Source: Planctomycetota bacterium
GTDB taxonomy: Bacteria; Planctomycetota; Planctomycetia; Planctomycetales; Planctomycetaceae
Assembly: GCA_027618475.1 (NCBI GenBank)
Contig: JAQCEJ010000034.1
Span: 1-50,138, forward strand
Direction: 5' to 3'
DNA: 50,138 nucleotides
Part shown: in pieces, positions 16,401 to 25,695 of the stretch
Layout of the letters: each line of letters begins with the position of its first letter
How positions within the stretch are numbered: the stretch's first letter is position 1
The notes under the pieces: generated by a model
Seen by the model: the letters and a program-made list of their open reading frames with translations, nothing else
Database searches by the model: none
What the model was told of the DNA's origin: nothing
Translations under genes and position numbers: made by a program

Positions 16401-17336
16401 TCATCCGGTTTCAGGCAGGAAGGAGGGAAGGTTCACACCGCGAAACGGTTGATACTCACCACGAACCTGACAGAAATGCAATTCACAGTTTCGTGCTCCC
16501 CAATCATACATTTGACGGACCAGTTGATCTCGTTCGACGGGAATCAGGAAGACCGGAGTGCGACCGGGATAGCAGTTAAGTGCGGTCAGCAATAATCCCG
16601 CAGCCGTGTCGTCGTCGCGCGTGACCCCCGGACCGAGAATGTTGACCGCCGAGTGCCCGCTGGATATCAGGAAGCCGTCGAGCCCTCCGTTTGCATTTAC
16701 GGCAACATGTGTCTTCCAGAATCCATTTTCATTTTCGAGACAGTAGCGATAATCAACCTCGCGGGTGATGCCACTGATCTCGTTTTCGAGTTCGACCATC
16801 GCTTGGATGTCTTCCAAACGCGCGGGGCGAATGCATTCTTGAACCCGCAAAGTGACGGGGAGTCCCGATTCAGGAACGGCGAGAAACATATCCTGATACG
16901 CATGCCGCGGCACAAATCCCGCGCGGTTATAGAGAGAAAACGAATCGAGATTACATGCACTTTGTGTCAGCCGCAGAGATTTATAGTTGTGCTTTTCGGT
17001 GAATTCGATAATTGCATTTAACAGACCGCTGCCGACGCCCGCTCCCTGATAATTCGGATGGACCGTCATGATACCGAGCGAGACATGTTCGGGTCGCGGG
17101 TGATAAAAGCACGACCCCATGATTTGTTGCGTGCGCGGGTTTTCGGCGATAAAACAACAATCAGGATCGATGGCTTGGTAGACGTCGAAAAAAACTTCGG
17201 TAACGTGCGGCCCACCTTGAAAAATCGGCGGAAAACCATGACGCGAATACCAGACGTTGATCGACGTGTAAATCAACTCGGCGATGGCATAGCGATTGTC
17301 TGGCGTCGATGGGCGAATTGTGAACTGGGAAGACAT
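16401..17336 (-). CDS. tandem GNAT-family N-acetyltransferase
   Basis: The 311-residue cytoplasmic protein carries one complete GNAT domain at residues about 1-155. It has the acetyl-CoA loop VHPNYQGAGVGSGLLNAII (a Q/RxxGxG/A signature) and the terminal NLDSFSLYNRAGFVPRH. The second half (from about residue 165, IRPARLEDIQAMVELENEIS) begins like another GNAT domain but lacks a clear acetyl-CoA loop, so it is likely a degenerate, structural repeat. Such double GNAT proteins are known, and the acceptor is unknown. No ribosome-binding site stands out. It is upstream of, and in the same direction as, the Gfo/Idh/MocA gene with 104 bp between; a shared transcript is possible. Confidence 0.83.
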   Translation of the reverse strand: MSSQFTIRPSTPDNRYAIAELIYTSINVWYSRHGFPPIFQGGPHVTEVFFDVYQAIDPDCCFIAENPRTQQIMGSCFYHPRPEHVSLGIMTVHPNYQGAGVGSGLLNAIIEFTEKHNYKSLRLTQSACNLDSFSLYNRAGFVPRHAYQDMFLAVPESGLPVTLRVQECIRPARLEDIQAMVELENEISGITREVDYRYCLENENGFWKTHVAVNANGGLDGFLISSGHSAVNILGPGVTRDDDTAAGLLLTALNCYPGRTPVFLIPVERDQLVRQMYDWGARNCELHFCQVRGEYQPFRGVNLPSFLPETG

Positions 17337-17628
17337 GATCTATTCGAGTCGTCATTCTACAGTGTCAGGTGAATCGTTTCGTGGGTCTGACGAGACAGGA
17401 CCGATTCTACCGGGTAATGCGTCTGATTTCAGTCGTCGCGAGCCGAGTTTAGCAGTCCGTCACAAAATCTTCTGGCTCACAGGCAATCTAAGCCCGCGTC
17501 ATGATTGAGAGTCGAGCGGCAAATGGATAGGCTGAAGTTTACATGATAGGGCTGGATGATCCGGCCACTCAGGTTGTTGGCGTTGGTTCTACCATCATCG
17601 TATTGATACCGCTTTGCAGGAGACACCC

Positions 17629-18744
17629 ATGAATTATCCCCATAAGGTTGTTCGAGATTCACAATTCTTCCCCGGCGTGATGGTTCTGTCGCTTCTGATG
17701 TTGTCGCAGGTTCTAGGTGTCGCGATCTCCGACGATAAACTTCCCCAACCGACCGGGGATTTGATCGTCTCACCCGATGCGACGTGGGAGTTGTTGTTTA
17801 CGCGTTCTGCACCGATTGAAGGTGGGCTTACGGAAGGGCCGGCGGTGGCTCCTGATGGCAGCATCTATTTCTCGGATATTCCCTTCGGCGAAGATAAAGG
17901 AATGATTCTACGCTACGATCCCAAGACGAATGAAACGACCGTATTCACGAACGACAGCGGCAAGTCGAATGGGTTGACATTCGATAAGGAGGGGTATCTC
18001 GTCGCCTGTGAAGGGTCCGATCTCGGCGGGCGTCGCGTCTCACGCTGGAACATCGAGACAGGTAAATCGGTGACCGTCGCCGACAGTTATATGGGAAAAC
18101 GCTTTAATGCCCCGAACGATATTGTCATCGACAGTAAAGGACGCATTTATTTCAGTGACCCGCGTTACCTGGGAACCGAACTTCAGGAACTGAAATACAA
18201 AGCGGTCTACCGCATCGATACCGACGGTACGGTGCACGAGGTCACACACGAAGTCACCAAGCCGAACGGAATCGCGCTCAGTCCTGATGAAAAGACATTG
18301 TATGTGGCCAACCACGACAATGGGACCGACCAGATCGGTGGACCCGATAAGAATCCGAAACTCGGTATCATGACAATTTACGCGTTTCCGCTCGATGATG
18401 ACGGGCTTGTCGACGGAAAGCGAAAAACACTCGTCGATTTCGGGAACACTCCGGGATGTGACGGAATGACCATTGACGAGCATGGTCACATCTATCTCAC
18501 CGCACGCAGTCCTAAGAGGCCGGGCGTAATGGTCATCGACAGCACCGGTAAGGAAGTCGCCTTCATCCCGACCGGTCTGCCGAATCAGAAAGAGGGTGAT
18601 CCCGACCATCCTCTGGTCGGTATTCCCAGCAACGTCGAATTTGGAATCGGAGACGAAGCCAACGTGCTTTACGTCACGGTCGACAAAAGTTTGTATCGGA
18701 TCGCGCTTAAAGTGAAGGGATTTCACCCCGAACATCAGAAGTAG
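17629..18744 (+). CDS. SMP-30/gluconolactonase family protein, secreted
   Basis: The start at 17629 is supported by GCAGGAGA at 17617-17623; a TTG at 17614 lies inside that region. The 371-residue product has a hydrophobic segment (residues about 16-31) consistent with a signal peptide or anchor. A six-bladed propeller of the SMP-30/LRE family follows. Metal-ligand positions expected in the family are visible: E in LTEGPAVAPDG, N in NAPNDIVIDSKG, N in KPNGIALSPDEKTLY and D in GCDGMTIDEHGHIYL. Members hydrolyse sugar lactones or organophosphates; the natural substrate here is not predictable, but a periplasmic lactonase is the best guess. It is a single gene, divergent from the GNAT gene. Confidence 0.88.
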   Translation: MNYPHKVVRDSQFFPGVMVLSLLMLSQVLGVAISDDKLPQPTGDLIVSPDATWELLFTRSAPIEGGLTEGPAVAPDGSIYFSDIPFGEDKGMILRYDPKTNETTVFTNDSGKSNGLTFDKEGYLVACEGSDLGGRRVSRWNIETGKSVTVADSYMGKRFNAPNDIVIDSKGRIYFSDPRYLGTELQELKYKAVYRIDTDGTVHEVTHEVTKPNGIALSPDEKTLYVANHDNGTDQIGGPDKNPKLGIMTIYAFPLDDDGLVDGKRKTLVDFGNTPGCDGMTIDEHGHIYLTARSPKRPGVMVIDSTGKEVAFIPTGLPNQKEGDPDHPLVGIPSNVEFGIGDEANVLYVTVDKSLYRIALKVKGFHPEHQK

Positions 18745-18982
18745 AGACTCCGATTGATGCCGTGACCCGCTGAAGGATCATTACCGTAATTGACGTGAGT
18801 ACGTTTCGTTGACGTTGCCGTTTAGCAACGGACATTGCCGTTGTGTGGCATTGTCGCAACGTACAGGAGAATTTACGTACGTAAAGCGAATGAAACGGGC
18901 AATTTGCGGATTGGCATCTCTCTTGCATGACTTACGTGGCAACGGAAACGTATTGATCCCGCGCCATGTCAGGAGCAGGAAT

Positions 18983-20164
18983 ATGAATGGTCTCGTCGAA
19001 ATTCACGATCACACATCGCTCGAACAATTTCGCATCACTTGGGACGAACTTTGGCACCAAACGTCGTCGAAATCGTTCTGTTCGTCGTATGCCTGGTTTT
19101 CGGCGTATGCGCATCACTTTCTGCCGGAAAATTCGCTTCGAGTGATGGTCGTGTCGGTTAACGGAAAAACTCTCGGGATAGTCCCGCTCGTCATTCGACC
19201 GGTTCAAACCAGAGTCGGTACGCTGAGGATGTTGACTTATCCCTATTGTCGCTGGGGTTCGATCGATCGTCCGATCGGCCCCCACCCGACGGCGACGATC
19301 ATGCTGGCCTTACGACACTTGCAGCGGTCGCCGGCCGATTGGGACTTCATCGACCTTCGTGAAATTCGTGATACCGGAGGCAATCATTCGCGTCTGTCAA
19401 ACTCAATGAGGCAAGCAGGACTGGCGTTTCGTCAGAGAAACTGGGAATCACTTTCGACCGTCAATTGCGACACCGACTGGTGGGAATACTGGGCGAATCG
19501 ACCGGCATCGTTAAAGGAACATGCTGCTGCCATGTATCGAAACGTTTCCCGTCAGGGAGAAATTGAACTCATCCGGCAGCGCGATGCGACACCGCAATCG
19601 CAAGTACGCAGTCGACAGCACGAGTCGAGTATGGGCCGCAGGCAAAATCCCATCAGCGGCATCGATTTGTGGACTCAATTCGAAGCGATAGCCGATCTGC
19701 CTCACAAGGATCTGGCCTTTCTAAGAGAGATCCACCCCAAAGCATCACAACTCGGAATGGCCGATCTGACCGTTCTGCGAGTCGACGGCAAGCCGGTCGC
19801 CGCAGGTTATGGTTTTCAATCCGCCGGCGATGTTTTAAATTATTGGCTGAGCGACGGGATTGGACCGACAAAATCGGTTCGTACGTTATTGACCGAAATG
19901 CTGTTGCAAGACAGCTTTGCTCGTGGTGATCGTCAAGTGCTGCTACGAGGAGATGAATACCCGGAACGAGTCGATTGGGAAACCGATCACATACAATCGG
20001 GACGATTCACGCACTTTTCTACGACCAGTCCCAGGGCGCAAGCATTGAGGTTCAATCAATTCATCCGGCGATTCTCGCGGAACGAAGAACAGACTTCGGC
20101 GGAGAGAAACTCACAACCAAAGTCGGATCTCGGGCAGTTTCCGAGATTGCATGTCGCAGGATAG
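18983..20164 (+). CDS. CelD/BcsL-type GNAT acyltransferase
   Basis: The 393-residue protein starts at 18983, where AGGAGCAGGA precedes the ATG; the frame open from 18809 adds a leader of non-coding character. The first half (TWDELWHQTSSKSFCSSYAW, then LRVMVVSVNGKTLGIVPLVI) and second half (LTVLRVDGKPVAAGYGFQSA, then LNYWLSDG) match the CelD/BcsL family, which is related to FemAB. A positively charged linker (residues about 200-230) separates two GNAT-like folds. Family members are encoded beside polysaccharide synthesis genes and may acylate sugar polymers; the actual acceptor is unknown. No signal peptide is seen. It is convergent with the 596-aa protein gene, 14 bp apart. Confidence 0.82.
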   Translation: MNGLVEIHDHTSLEQFRITWDELWHQTSSKSFCSSYAWFSAYAHHFLPENSLRVMVVSVNGKTLGIVPLVIRPVQTRVGTLRMLTYPYCRWGSIDRPIGPHPTATIMLALRHLQRSPADWDFIDLREIRDTGGNHSRLSNSMRQAGLAFRQRNWESLSTVNCDTDWWEYWANRPASLKEHAAAMYRNVSRQGEIELIRQRDATPQSQVRSRQHESSMGRRQNPISGIDLWTQFEAIADLPHKDLAFLREIHPKASQLGMADLTVLRVDGKPVAAGYGFQSAGDVLNYWLSDGIGPTKSVRTLLTEMLLQDSFARGDRQVLLRGDEYPERVDWETDHIQSGRFTHFSTTSPRAQALRFNQFIRRFSRNEEQTSAERNSQPKSDLGQFPRLHVAG

Positions 20165-20178
20165 AGGCACGTATTTGA

Positions 20179-21969
20179 TTATCGAAGATTCTGCGCTGAG
20201 AATTCGGCAACGACTTTGCCGATCATTCGCATGAAGCCCTGGTGGGCGCGGAACTTCGCTTCGGCTCGATTTTCAACGCGGGCAATCGTAAAGGTAACGA
20301 CATCTTCGTCGGCGACGAAAGACGACTCGATCAATTCTCGAAACTTCTCGTGCGTCGATTCCTTTGATTTATCGGCGTTCAGGTCGATCCACGGTTTGAC
20401 CTGTAGATAGAAGTCGAGCACGACAGGGCTGATCTCTTGTGGAGAATCGGCACTCTCTTCTTCCTTCTGATCGTCAGCTGGTTTTTCGGCATCGTCTTTC
20501 GGTTCGTCAGCATCTGCGTCCGTTTTGGCATCCTCTGCATCGGTCTTTGTCTCTTCGCTTGTGGTTACACCGTGGACGAGTTGAATGGCAGCTTTCAGTC
20601 GTTCCTGAGCATCGGCCCCTTCAGCGATCCAGGCGGTCTTTGGTCCTGTAGCGAACCAGACGTCGACGTCGCTTCCGAGCCATTGTTCGAGGCTTGCGAT
20701 GCCGCTGAAACCGATGTGCGCTTTGTGCAACGCGACATCCCCTACCATCTCGACGTCAAATTCGACAGTATTTCCTTCTTTCATTTCAGGAAACTGTGCG
20801 AAAATTTCGCGGATCGTCTCGGCCCCATTTTCCGGGAGCTGAATTCCGCCGAGCAGACCATGCTTTTTATCATCTTCGGGAGTCACCTCGGCGTAGGCAT
20901 CGATGATTCCCATGTTGGCTCCGTCCGTCAGCAGTGTGATGAATAGTTCGAGAGCCTTTTTAGAGGCAGCCTTCCCCGAGTCGCTCAGTCCCTCGATGCC
21001 GTCGATATGCTTTTCTCCGACGGGTTTAGCCTGATTCAATGTGGCAAGAATGTGTGACTGCCGCATCGGATCGATCGGGAAATTCGACTTCACACTCATA
21101 ATGGCGTTTTCGCTGCGAGTCATTTCCTGAAACAATCCCCGTTTCTCGGCGAGCTGTTGAATGCTCAAATCGAGCGATGTTCCAACGAGCGCTGTGAGAT
21201 CGAAATCAACGGCGGCGACTTGTTTTTCGACGTCGGTTGTCCATCCGACAATCAAATCTTCTGATTCGACCACAAAACGCTCGACTTCGTCGAACTGATG
21301 TTCTGAGAGAAGTTTGCGTAAGGCAAACTCTTCAGCTCCTTCATTCTTGAGTGGCTTGAGAAGCGCAAGGAATTCCTTACGCAACTCGGCAAACGCATCG
21401 CGGCGTGCCTGGAGATCAGCGGGATCTTTTTTGGTATTCGTCACGTGAGCGGCGAGATCGAAGTTTTTCGCAGTCAGTGCGGCTAATGCAACAGCAGGAT
21501 CGGAAGCTTTTGCGGGGACGTCGTCCGCCTTTTCGGCAATGGAAACATAACCGTTGTCAAAACGCATGAACCCAGAAAAACCTGCGCCTTTAATTTGCCA
21601 GTAATTCCGTCCCTTGCGAGAAGAATTGATACCAAACGCTACGAGATTCTCTTTCAGGAAGACATTGATATCGTTGATCGGGAAATGTGAACGGAAGCCG
21701 AGTTTTTTGTCGTCCAACAGGAGGTCAATGCGGATCGGTTTTTCTGATTCGATACCAGGAAGAAACGTATCGAGCGTCGCTTCGAGATTTTCCCACTGTT
21801 TCTTGTCTTTGGCGTTTCCCAATTCGACCATGAACTTGAGATCTCTTTTCAGTTCGTCGGCCCCTGAAATCATGGTGGTGATCGTGGGAAGCGCGCTTTG
21901 TGCGAACGCAGAAACCGCAGAACTTAAGACGATTAAGCCAACCACACAAAAACGTACAACTCCGTTCAC
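20179..21969 (-). CDS. secreted protein of unknown function with acidic linker
   Basis: The start is probably GTG at 21969 (MNGVVRFCVVGLIVLSSAVSAFAQ): AGAGGAG (complement of 21976-21982) is six bases before it, whereas it directly abuts the ATG at 21975 and leaves no spacing. The 596-residue product has a clean Sec signal peptide ending AFAQ. The mature protein is mostly helical and beta mixed, with ALTAKNFDLAAHVTNTKK and VEKQVAAVDFDLTALVGTSL. A highly acidic, Ala/Asp/Glu/Lys-rich stretch lies at about residues 470-513, probably a flexible linker, before an 80-residue C-terminal domain. I recognise no named family; the overall style resembles large planctomycete exported proteins. The gene is monocistronic. 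Confidence 0.8.
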   Translation of the reverse strand: MNGVVRFCVVGLIVLSSAVSAFAQSALPTITTMISGADELKRDLKFMVELGNAKDKKQWENLEATLDTFLPGIESEKPIRIDLLLDDKKLGFRSHFPINDINVFLKENLVAFGINSSRKGRNYWQIKGAGFSGFMRFDNGYVSIAEKADDVPAKASDPAVALAALTAKNFDLAAHVTNTKKDPADLQARRDAFAELRKEFLALLKPLKNEGAEEFALRKLLSEHQFDEVERFVVESEDLIVGWTTDVEKQVAAVDFDLTALVGTSLDLSIQQLAEKRGLFQEMTRSENAIMSVKSNFPIDPMRQSHILATLNQAKPVGEKHIDGIEGLSDSGKAASKKALELFITLLTDGANMGIIDAYAEVTPEDDKKHGLLGGIQLPENGAETIREIFAQFPEMKEGNTVEFDVEMVGDVALHKAHIGFSGIASLEQWLGSDVDVWFATGPKTAWIAEGADAQERLKAAIQLVHGVTTSEETKTDAEDAKTDADADEPKDDAEKPADDQKEEESADSPQEISPVVLDFYLQVKPWIDLNADKSKESTHEKFRELIESSFVADEDVVTFTIARVENRAEAKFRAHQGFMRMIGKVVAEFSAQNLR

Positions 21970-22423
21970 GGGCATCTCCTCTAAATCTTTTGAGTGGCTA
22001 TTTCGGGACGAGCTGTCGCCGGTAACCGATGAAGCGAATTCTGCTTTGTCCCGCGATTCTTAATGCGACATTTTTCGCAGCGAGTCAATTCAGCCTTTTG
22101 CTAAACTTTGGGGACAACCTCAATTATTCATCGTAGTTGGAAGGATAGGGGATTCCATTACCATTTGGCAAGCTGGACCGCTTGATCGAAGACTAAACGG
22201 GGGGTTGAATGATGGGATGTGGTCGAAAGTGCAGTATCAGATCGGGGCGATTGTCCATTTTTTCCCGTGTTTGTTACCGCCGTTCCAGAGGTAGGGTTTC
22301 GGTATTTTGGGAAAGCAACCTTGAGTTTCGACAATTCTCTGAGCAGATCAGGTGCAGGGGGAAGTATTTGCCTGATCGGCAGTCTCATCGCGCCCGTATC
22401 AGTTTACCAGACTCAACTGGGAG
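21970..22423. other. intergenic region of about 450 bp
   Basis: It lies between the start of the 596-aa protein gene and the terminator of the glycoside-hydrolase-like gene. Only the ribosome-binding site near 21976 is identifiable. Short open frames on both strands look random. Confidence 0.5.
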
Positions 22424-22455
22424 AAAAAAAATGGTGGGATGTTGATTTCCCATCA
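22424..22455 (-). terminator. intrinsic terminator of the GH32/43-like gene
   Basis: On the minus strand an 8-bp stem (22448-22455 with 22432-22439, one G-T pair) and an 8-nt loop are followed immediately by eight T (complement of A-run 22424-22431). It begins about 28 nt beyond the stop at 22483. Confidence 0.85.
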
Positions 22456-22482
22456 TGACAAACACGGGTTCCGATACCAACA

Positions 22483-24003
22483 TCAGGGGACAAACCGGAA
22501 TGAATACAAATCACCATCACTCAGCACGATTCTCAGCCGCACTGGTTTTCCCGAGAGTGAACTGACATCGGATTGATTTTGCCACGTGACCGAGTGTGCT
22601 ACCGAGTCTCCGTATTGTTCATCGGCATCGGCCAAAGCGAAGCCGGGGTAGGCAATGCCGTTGGTGTCTTGAAGTTCGATTTTCAGACTTCCGGCAGCGG
22701 AGGTCGCGTAGTTTACTTCGAGAGTTTTTCCATCGAAAATCAGCGGTTGGGTAATGACTTCACCGCCGGCGTAGGGAGCATTTATCGAGACGAACCCGTC
22801 CAACCGAATCGTGTACCGTCTCAGACGGTGCTCTTCGTCGCGCCACGAGCCTTCATTAAAGTGCATCGAGAGTTCATCTGGAGCACCGGATGTTTCAGCA
22901 GACGTTTCAAATAAGCCGTAACTCTGGTACATGTCGCCGTAGACCCAACGGCCTTCCTTTTGAGGGCCGGGACGTAGAAACGCCTCATCCCAGCGGTGGA
23001 ATGACACACCATCACGACTCGCCATAAACAGGCCATCAGTGAGATCGGTACCGACACGCTCGTAAACGCTCGTGAGCAAAGTCCGGAGCGGAACGGGGTC
23101 GAGTTTCTTCACGTGTTCGGTTAACGGTCGTGCCACGTAACGTGTCGGGAAACCCATGAAAATGTGCGGAGCACGAATGTAAGGTGCAATCTGGTTTGTA
23201 TACATCTGCTGGGGTGGCGAATTCGGGTATTTCACTTCAAGGGGATCGGTCCACGTCAGCATATCGGGTGAATACGCCGTCCCGATCAGCCGCAATCCTT
23301 TGAATTCCGCTTCGCTGAAGTAACGGAAAAACATCGTATAACAGCCTCGGCCCGCATCCCAGAAGCAGGTATTGTGCGAATCGAATACTCCTTTGGTAAA
23401 GACCGGCTCATCAGCCATCTTTGTCCAGTGAATGCCGTCCGGCGATTTGAAGGCCAGAAGTCCCTTGCTCGTGATTGTACCGCCGATTGCTTTATAACGT
23501 GCATCGGCAGGACATTCGGGGTTGGTGTCGATGAATGGTGCGAAGTTATGCGCTTCGGGGGCACCCATCCAAATGATGTTGTTTTCTTTTGATCCGTTCC
23601 AGGGCCAGAGTCCGAGGTTTGGTTTCGTCCAATGAATACCGTCACTGCTTTCGGCGTAACAGACCACTTCGGATTGTGCCTGTTCAAGTTTTTTGTCTGT
23701 CACGATATAGCGGTGACCGCGATACCACATTTTGTAGCGATCGCCATCTTTGAGTACAGTCGGGTACCCACTCGCGTTACCTTCCCACGGCTGGTCGAAG
23801 AAAAATGCGACCTCGCGGGCGACCGGACTATGCAATTTCTGCGTTGCTTTACCTTCGAAGTGATCGATCAGGTATTCGTCGACGAACAACTCTCTTCGGG
23901 ATCCAATGTCGATGGGTTCTTCGGAATTGTTCTCGGCAGCATTGGTACTTACGCAGAACACACCCAATATGAATAAAGTCAAAACGTGAACAATCGACGG
24001 CAT
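22483..24003 (-). CDS. secreted GH32/GH43-like beta-propeller protein
   Basis: The start at 24003 is supported by AGGAAAG six bases upstream and by an immediately following signal peptide (MPSIVHVLTLFILGVFCVST, cleavage near NAA). The 506-residue mature region reads like the five-bladed propeller of the GH32/43/68 clan. It shows RELFVDEYLIDHFEG, DGDRYKMWYRGHRY, two SxDGIHWTK blade repeats and FDSHNTCFWDAG, where Asp residues could be catalytic. A beta-sandwich-like C-terminal region ends with VRLRIVLSDGDLYSFRF. Similar proteins are frequent in Planctomycetes and Verrucomicrobia, but I cannot name a substrate. The catalytic triad is not certain. It is preceded on the same strand by the FG-GAP propeller gene (84 bp gap), so both may share a transcript. 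Confidence 0.78.
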   Translation of the reverse strand: MPSIVHVLTLFILGVFCVSTNAAENNSEEPIDIGSRRELFVDEYLIDHFEGKATQKLHSPVAREVAFFFDQPWEGNASGYPTVLKDGDRYKMWYRGHRYIVTDKKLEQAQSEVVCYAESSDGIHWTKPNLGLWPWNGSKENNIIWMGAPEAHNFAPFIDTNPECPADARYKAIGGTITSKGLLAFKSPDGIHWTKMADEPVFTKGVFDSHNTCFWDAGRGCYTMFFRYFSEAEFKGLRLIGTAYSPDMLTWTDPLEVKYPNSPPQQMYTNQIAPYIRAPHIFMGFPTRYVARPLTEHVKKLDPVPLRTLLTSVYERVGTDLTDGLFMASRDGVSFHRWDEAFLRPGPQKEGRWVYGDMYQSYGLFETSAETSGAPDELSMHFNEGSWRDEEHRLRRYTIRLDGFVSINAPYAGGEVITQPLIFDGKTLEVNYATSAAGSLKIELQDTNGIAYPGFALADADEQYGDSVAHSVTWQNQSDVSSLSGKPVRLRIVLSDGDLYSFRFVP

Positions 24004-24087
24004 GGTTAACTTTCCTAAAAAATACGGCGACATCTCTTTTTTTCGGGCTTTACCGTAACGAATGGCGTGCGCACGGGCAACACTCTT

Positions 24088-25395
24088 TCATGGTATGTTT
24101 CGCCACCAGCGAATTTCGCTTGAACTTCCTGTCGACCCCGAGATGAGATCGGGACGGCCATCGGCGTCAATATCTGCGGAGATGATTTGATTCGCCCGCG
24201 GCCAGTTTGCCTTTACTTCGTGACGATTCCATTTTGGGTTCGCATCGCCAGAATTCTCGTACCAGAATACACCACCGTGCGGACTGGCGTAACTCGTTGC
24301 AGCAACATCAACATGACCATCACCATTGATATCGACGGCAATTGCTTCAAAGGCTTCGTCGACATCATCACCAATAACGCGTTTTCGCCATGTCGTGGCA
24401 TCGCCCGGTTTTCCCACGTTTTCGTACCAGACGATCTCTCTCGTGCCATTCTCGCCATTTTGACGTCCCATGCCAAGGGCCATTACGACGTCGAAATCGC
24501 CGTCGGAGTCGATGTCCGCCGGCATGCCATGGCCGGGTTCCAGTGAGATGTCGTCGATGTTGTGCCTGGTCCATTTTGCCGCATCGGAATGACCAGGATT
24601 CTCGTACCACATCACAACATTGGCGGTTAACGCCGTGCCGAGCAAATCAGGAAGGCCATCGCCGTTGAAGTCTGCGATGCGGACGGTTCGTGGTTCGGCG
24701 ATGTTTTCTTCCATCAGATGTAATTTCCATTCGGCACTATTTTCCGGATCTCCCGGGTTTTCAAACCAGACGAATTTATTACTCAGTCTCCACGTCGAAA
24801 CGGCAACATCGCTGTCGCCGTCACCGTCAAAATCGGCGAGTGCGACATCATACGCTCCGGGGATCGCTCTATTTGTGATCGTGAACTTTGTCCAAAGAGA
24901 ATCATCGCGCGGCGTACCACTGTTTTTGTACCAGTAAACGCTGCCAAAGAGATTCTCGACAATGACCACGTCGATACATCCGTCGCCGTCGACGTCGCCG
25001 TTCATCAGGCGTTCGAGCCGAGGTGTTTTGAACCATCGATTGGAGACATCATCACCCGCTGTCGCCTTTGCGATGGCATCACCGGTGATATCTCCGAAGA
25101 TTTGCAATCGATCGCCGTCTTCAATGAGGTGTTCTGTGAACTCACCAATGCCGTTGTTCTCGAACCAATAGAGTTTGAAGTTGCGCGTATCGCAACCGGT
25201 CAAGTCAAGATCGCCGTCGCCGTCAAGATCTGCAGCATCGATGCCAAATGAATATGACATGTCAGATTTGATGACGTATTCTTCGAATGTGATTTCTCGC
25301 CCGGGGCGATCGTTACTCATAATGCCGGCCGTTGGTATCGCTGCCGCGAACAAGAACGACAGTAGTCCACAGAATGCGCATCGCGTGCTTGTCAT
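24088..25395 (-). CDS. secreted FG-GAP/VCBS repeat propeller protein
   Basis: The ATG at 25395 (a TTG lies just before it) begins a signal peptide, MTSTRCAFCGLLSFLFAAAI. The 435-residue product then contains seven repeats each opening with a calcium-binding D-x-D-x-D-G-x-x-D loop, such as DLDGDGDLDLTG, DVDGDGCIDVVI, DFDGDGDSDVAV, DFNGDGLPDLLG, DIDSDGDFDVVM, DINGDGHVDVAA and DIDADGRPDLIS. Each is followed by a W-[FY]-E-N type strand. Seven repeats correspond to a single seven-bladed integrin-like propeller that fills the whole mature protein. Such proteins act in extracellular binding; no enzyme domain is present. The MITE-like repeat lies about 145 bp upstream of its start. It may be cotranscribed with the downstream propeller gene. 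Confidence 0.9.
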   Translation of the reverse strand: MTSTRCAFCGLLSFLFAAAIPTAGIMSNDRPGREITFEEYVIKSDMSYSFGIDAADLDGDGDLDLTGCDTRNFKLYWFENNGIGEFTEHLIEDGDRLQIFGDITGDAIAKATAGDDVSNRWFKTPRLERLMNGDVDGDGCIDVVIVENLFGSVYWYKNSGTPRDDSLWTKFTITNRAIPGAYDVALADFDGDGDSDVAVSTWRLSNKFVWFENPGDPENSAEWKLHLMEENIAEPRTVRIADFNGDGLPDLLGTALTANVVMWYENPGHSDAAKWTRHNIDDISLEPGHGMPADIDSDGDFDVVMALGMGRQNGENGTREIVWYENVGKPGDATTWRKRVIGDDVDEAFEAIAVDINGDGHVDVAATSYASPHGGVFWYENSGDANPKWNRHEVKANWPRANQIISADIDADGRPDLISGSTGSSSEIRWWRNIP

Positions 25396-25540
25396 CAAGG
25401 AGAATCCTTTGAAATCGAATACGAATATGGAGCCTCAAAATGGATTACAGTGCTCGAACGGAGGAGAAATTCAGAAAAGTCAATTTCATTAAACGTGGAG
25501 ACGCAGCGAGACCGTAATTATTTCAAAAGCGATCGATTGT

Positions 25541-25633
25541 CTAGAACTGGTTTCATAACCCGTTTGGCGACGGAATAATCATCCAAATTGTCCGGAATTA
25601 TCCGCCGTCCAGAGGGTTATGAAACTGCTTGTA
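25541..25633. repeat. 93-bp palindromic (MITE-like) element, copy 1
   Basis: It spans from CTAGAACTGGTTTCATAACC to GGGTTATGAAACTGCTTGTA and matches 43811-43903 with five mismatches and no indels (about 95% identity). The ends are inverted (GTTTCATAACCC / GGGTTATGAAAC), and the inner arms (TGGCGACGGA / TCCGCCGTCCA) also pair imperfectly, so the whole unit can fold as one long hairpin. No coding capacity. It sits between two minus-strand genes, just after the TPR-like gene and upstream of the FG-GAP gene. Next to it GCTGGC-GAC-GCCAGC (25670-25684) forms a small hairpin. Confidence 0.85.
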
Positions 25634-25695
25634 ATGAAGCCGAACGATCAATACGGAGTGATTTGAACTGCTGGCGACGCCAGCTACGAACAAGG

